Shown here: one piece after another, positions 5,575-6,141 of the stretch | Position numbering within the stretch: position 1 is the stretch's first letter | How the letters are laid out: the number at the start of each line of letters is the position of its first letter | DNA from: Deltaproteobacteria bacterium | Lineage (GTDB): Bacteria; Desulfobacterota; Desulfobacteria; Desulfobacterales; JAFDCJ01 | DNA length: 6,141 bases | Assembly: GCA_019310665.1 (NCBI GenBank) | Contig: JAFDDW010000170.1 | Span: forward strand, 1 to 6,141 | Direction: 5' to 3' | Translations under genes and position numbers: made by a program | Notes under the pieces: model-generated | The model's database searches: none | The model's input: only the letters and a program-made list of their open reading frames with translations | Told to the model about the DNA's origin: nothing

Positions 5575-5981
5575 ATCTTTGTCCTGATCATCAATATCAT
5601 AGCGAAGAAGGTCGTTGGTAGTGATTTTCGGAAAATCATCATCGCTGAATTGATCATCCGGAATCCATGAAGTCGAGCCTCTTCCAGAATAATGGGCGCC
5701 ATTTTCATCAGTGTTTGGGTTAAAAAATCAAAAGTTACTTCTCCATCTTTTTTAAAATCTTTGTAATCAGACAGGTCATAAAACAACAGACGATTGGATA
5801 AATGTTTTTGAAAGTTAGCCCCAAGACTCAGGTGCCGTATGGCTGCCGACAGTTCCCGGTAAAAATACCAGTCTTTGTTATTTTTGGCACCGTGAAAGTC
5901 CAGAAAATCCTCAAGCAGCATGGAAGTGGAAATCAGCTTTGAATATAGCTTTTTGGTGAATCCATTTTTAGGGTCATCCAT
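5553..5981 (-). CDS. N-terminal part of the same HPr-domain protein (frameshifted)
   Basis: ATG at 5981 opens 142 codons to a TAA at 5553. Residues 1 to about 106 look like a genuine helical protein (for example MLLEDFLDFHGAKNNKDWYF at 21-40 and KMAPIILEEARLHG at 93-106), with no family I can name. After residue 106 it becomes Met-rich and unnatural (MINSAMMIF and onward), while the -1 frame reads IPDDQFSDDDFPKITTNDLL and joins the HPr half. I infer that the true gene shifts frame near 5664 and that residues 107-142 are an artefact or a short premature product. There is no clear Shine-Dalgarno sequence before the ATG (the bases are TATATAGCCGGC), and heptamer array 2 ends only about 22 bases upstream, leaving little room for a promoter outside the array. 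Confidence 0.6.
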   Translation of the reverse strand: MDDPKNGFTKKLYSKLISTSMLLEDFLDFHGAKNNKDWYFYRELSAAIRHLSLGANFQKHLSNRLLFYDLSDYKDFKKDGEVTFDFLTQTLMKMAPIILEEARLHGFRMINSAMMIFRKSLPTTFFAMILMIRTKICRKRTS

Positions 5982-6003
5982 GCCGGCTATATAGAACTGT
6001 TGC

Positions 6004-6141
6004 TGGTTGCGGGTTGCGAGTTACGCGTTGCGCGTTACGGGTTGCGCGTTACGGGTTACGCGTTACGGGTTGCGGGTTACGCGTTACGGGTTACGGGTTG
6101 CGCGTTACGGGTTGCGCGTTGCGAGTTGCGCGTTACGGGTT
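6004..6141 (+). repeat. tandem heptamer array 2 (GNGTTRC family), inverted relative to array 1
   Basis: Eighteen full 7-base units run from 6011 to 6136, preceded by one unit with a single mismatch (6004-6010) and followed by a partial unit cut by the window end, so the array probably continues. Types on the + strand are GCGTTAC (6), GGGTTGC (5), GGGTTAC (3), GCGTTGC (2), GAGTTGC (1) and GAGTTAC (1). The four bases other than position 2, position 6 and the invariant boundary G are fixed in all 18 full units, and there are no indels. This is the reverse-complement orientation of the array at 2542-2673. It lies directly upstream of the HPr-protein start codon. Confidence 0.96.

Noticed and set aside
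5553..5600. Programmed -1 frameshift at the A-run near the end of the upstream HPr-gene frame
   Set aside because: The AGAAAAAGA run does not match X XXY YYZ in the zero frame, and switching there would retain the unnatural Met-rich segment. A shift near 5664 gives a better protein.

Overview
The window looks like a piece of a Gram-negative chromosome, most plausibly from the Desulfobacterota (the former sulfate-reducing Deltaproteobacteria). That is an inference from three things: an ExeA-type ATPase joined to a periplasmic OmpA domain, an AhpF-like thioredoxin reductase, and a large HPr-domain protein in moderate-GC DNA with long repeat-rich intergenic spacers. No rRNA, tRNA, CRISPR array, transposase or phage gene is visible.

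Layout. On the + strand, 1-1539 is an ExeA/GspA-type ATPase with a membrane anchor and OmpA-like domain; its true start probably lies left of the window. Everything else that codes is on the - strand: a NUDIX hydrolase (2002-1565, convergent with the ATPase), an AhpF-like flavoprotein disulfide reductase (4297-2678), and an HPr-domain protein (5981-4774) that appears split by one frameshift near 5660-5670. These are separate units rather than an obvious operon: the gaps are about 675 and 475 bases and are full of repeats. The functions (envelope ATPase, nucleotide-sugar clean-up, redox, phosphocarrier signalling) suggest no single pathway.

The most unusual content is non-coding. Two long tandem arrays of a 7-base unit lie in opposite orientation, at 2542-2673 and at about 6004-6141 (running off the window). 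Read as G-N-G-T-T-R-C, the units keep exact 7-base register for at least 18 full copies each. Apart from two GGGATTC units they vary at only two positions (G/C/A at position 2, G/A at position 6). The arrays bracket the reductase and HPr genes: one starts four bases after the reductase stop codon and the other ends about 22 bases before the HPr-protein start codon. The first array continues in the same register into an AT-richer heptamer tract (2508-2541), itself part of a 46-base direct duplication.

Other spacer DNA holds a 19-base imperfect inverted repeat around a 12-base tandem duplication (2215-2337), an A-rich oligomer tract (2071-2140), and short direct repeats flush against gene ends at 4312-4343 and 4747-4772. 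The heptamer system is the best candidate here for something not described for this lineage.
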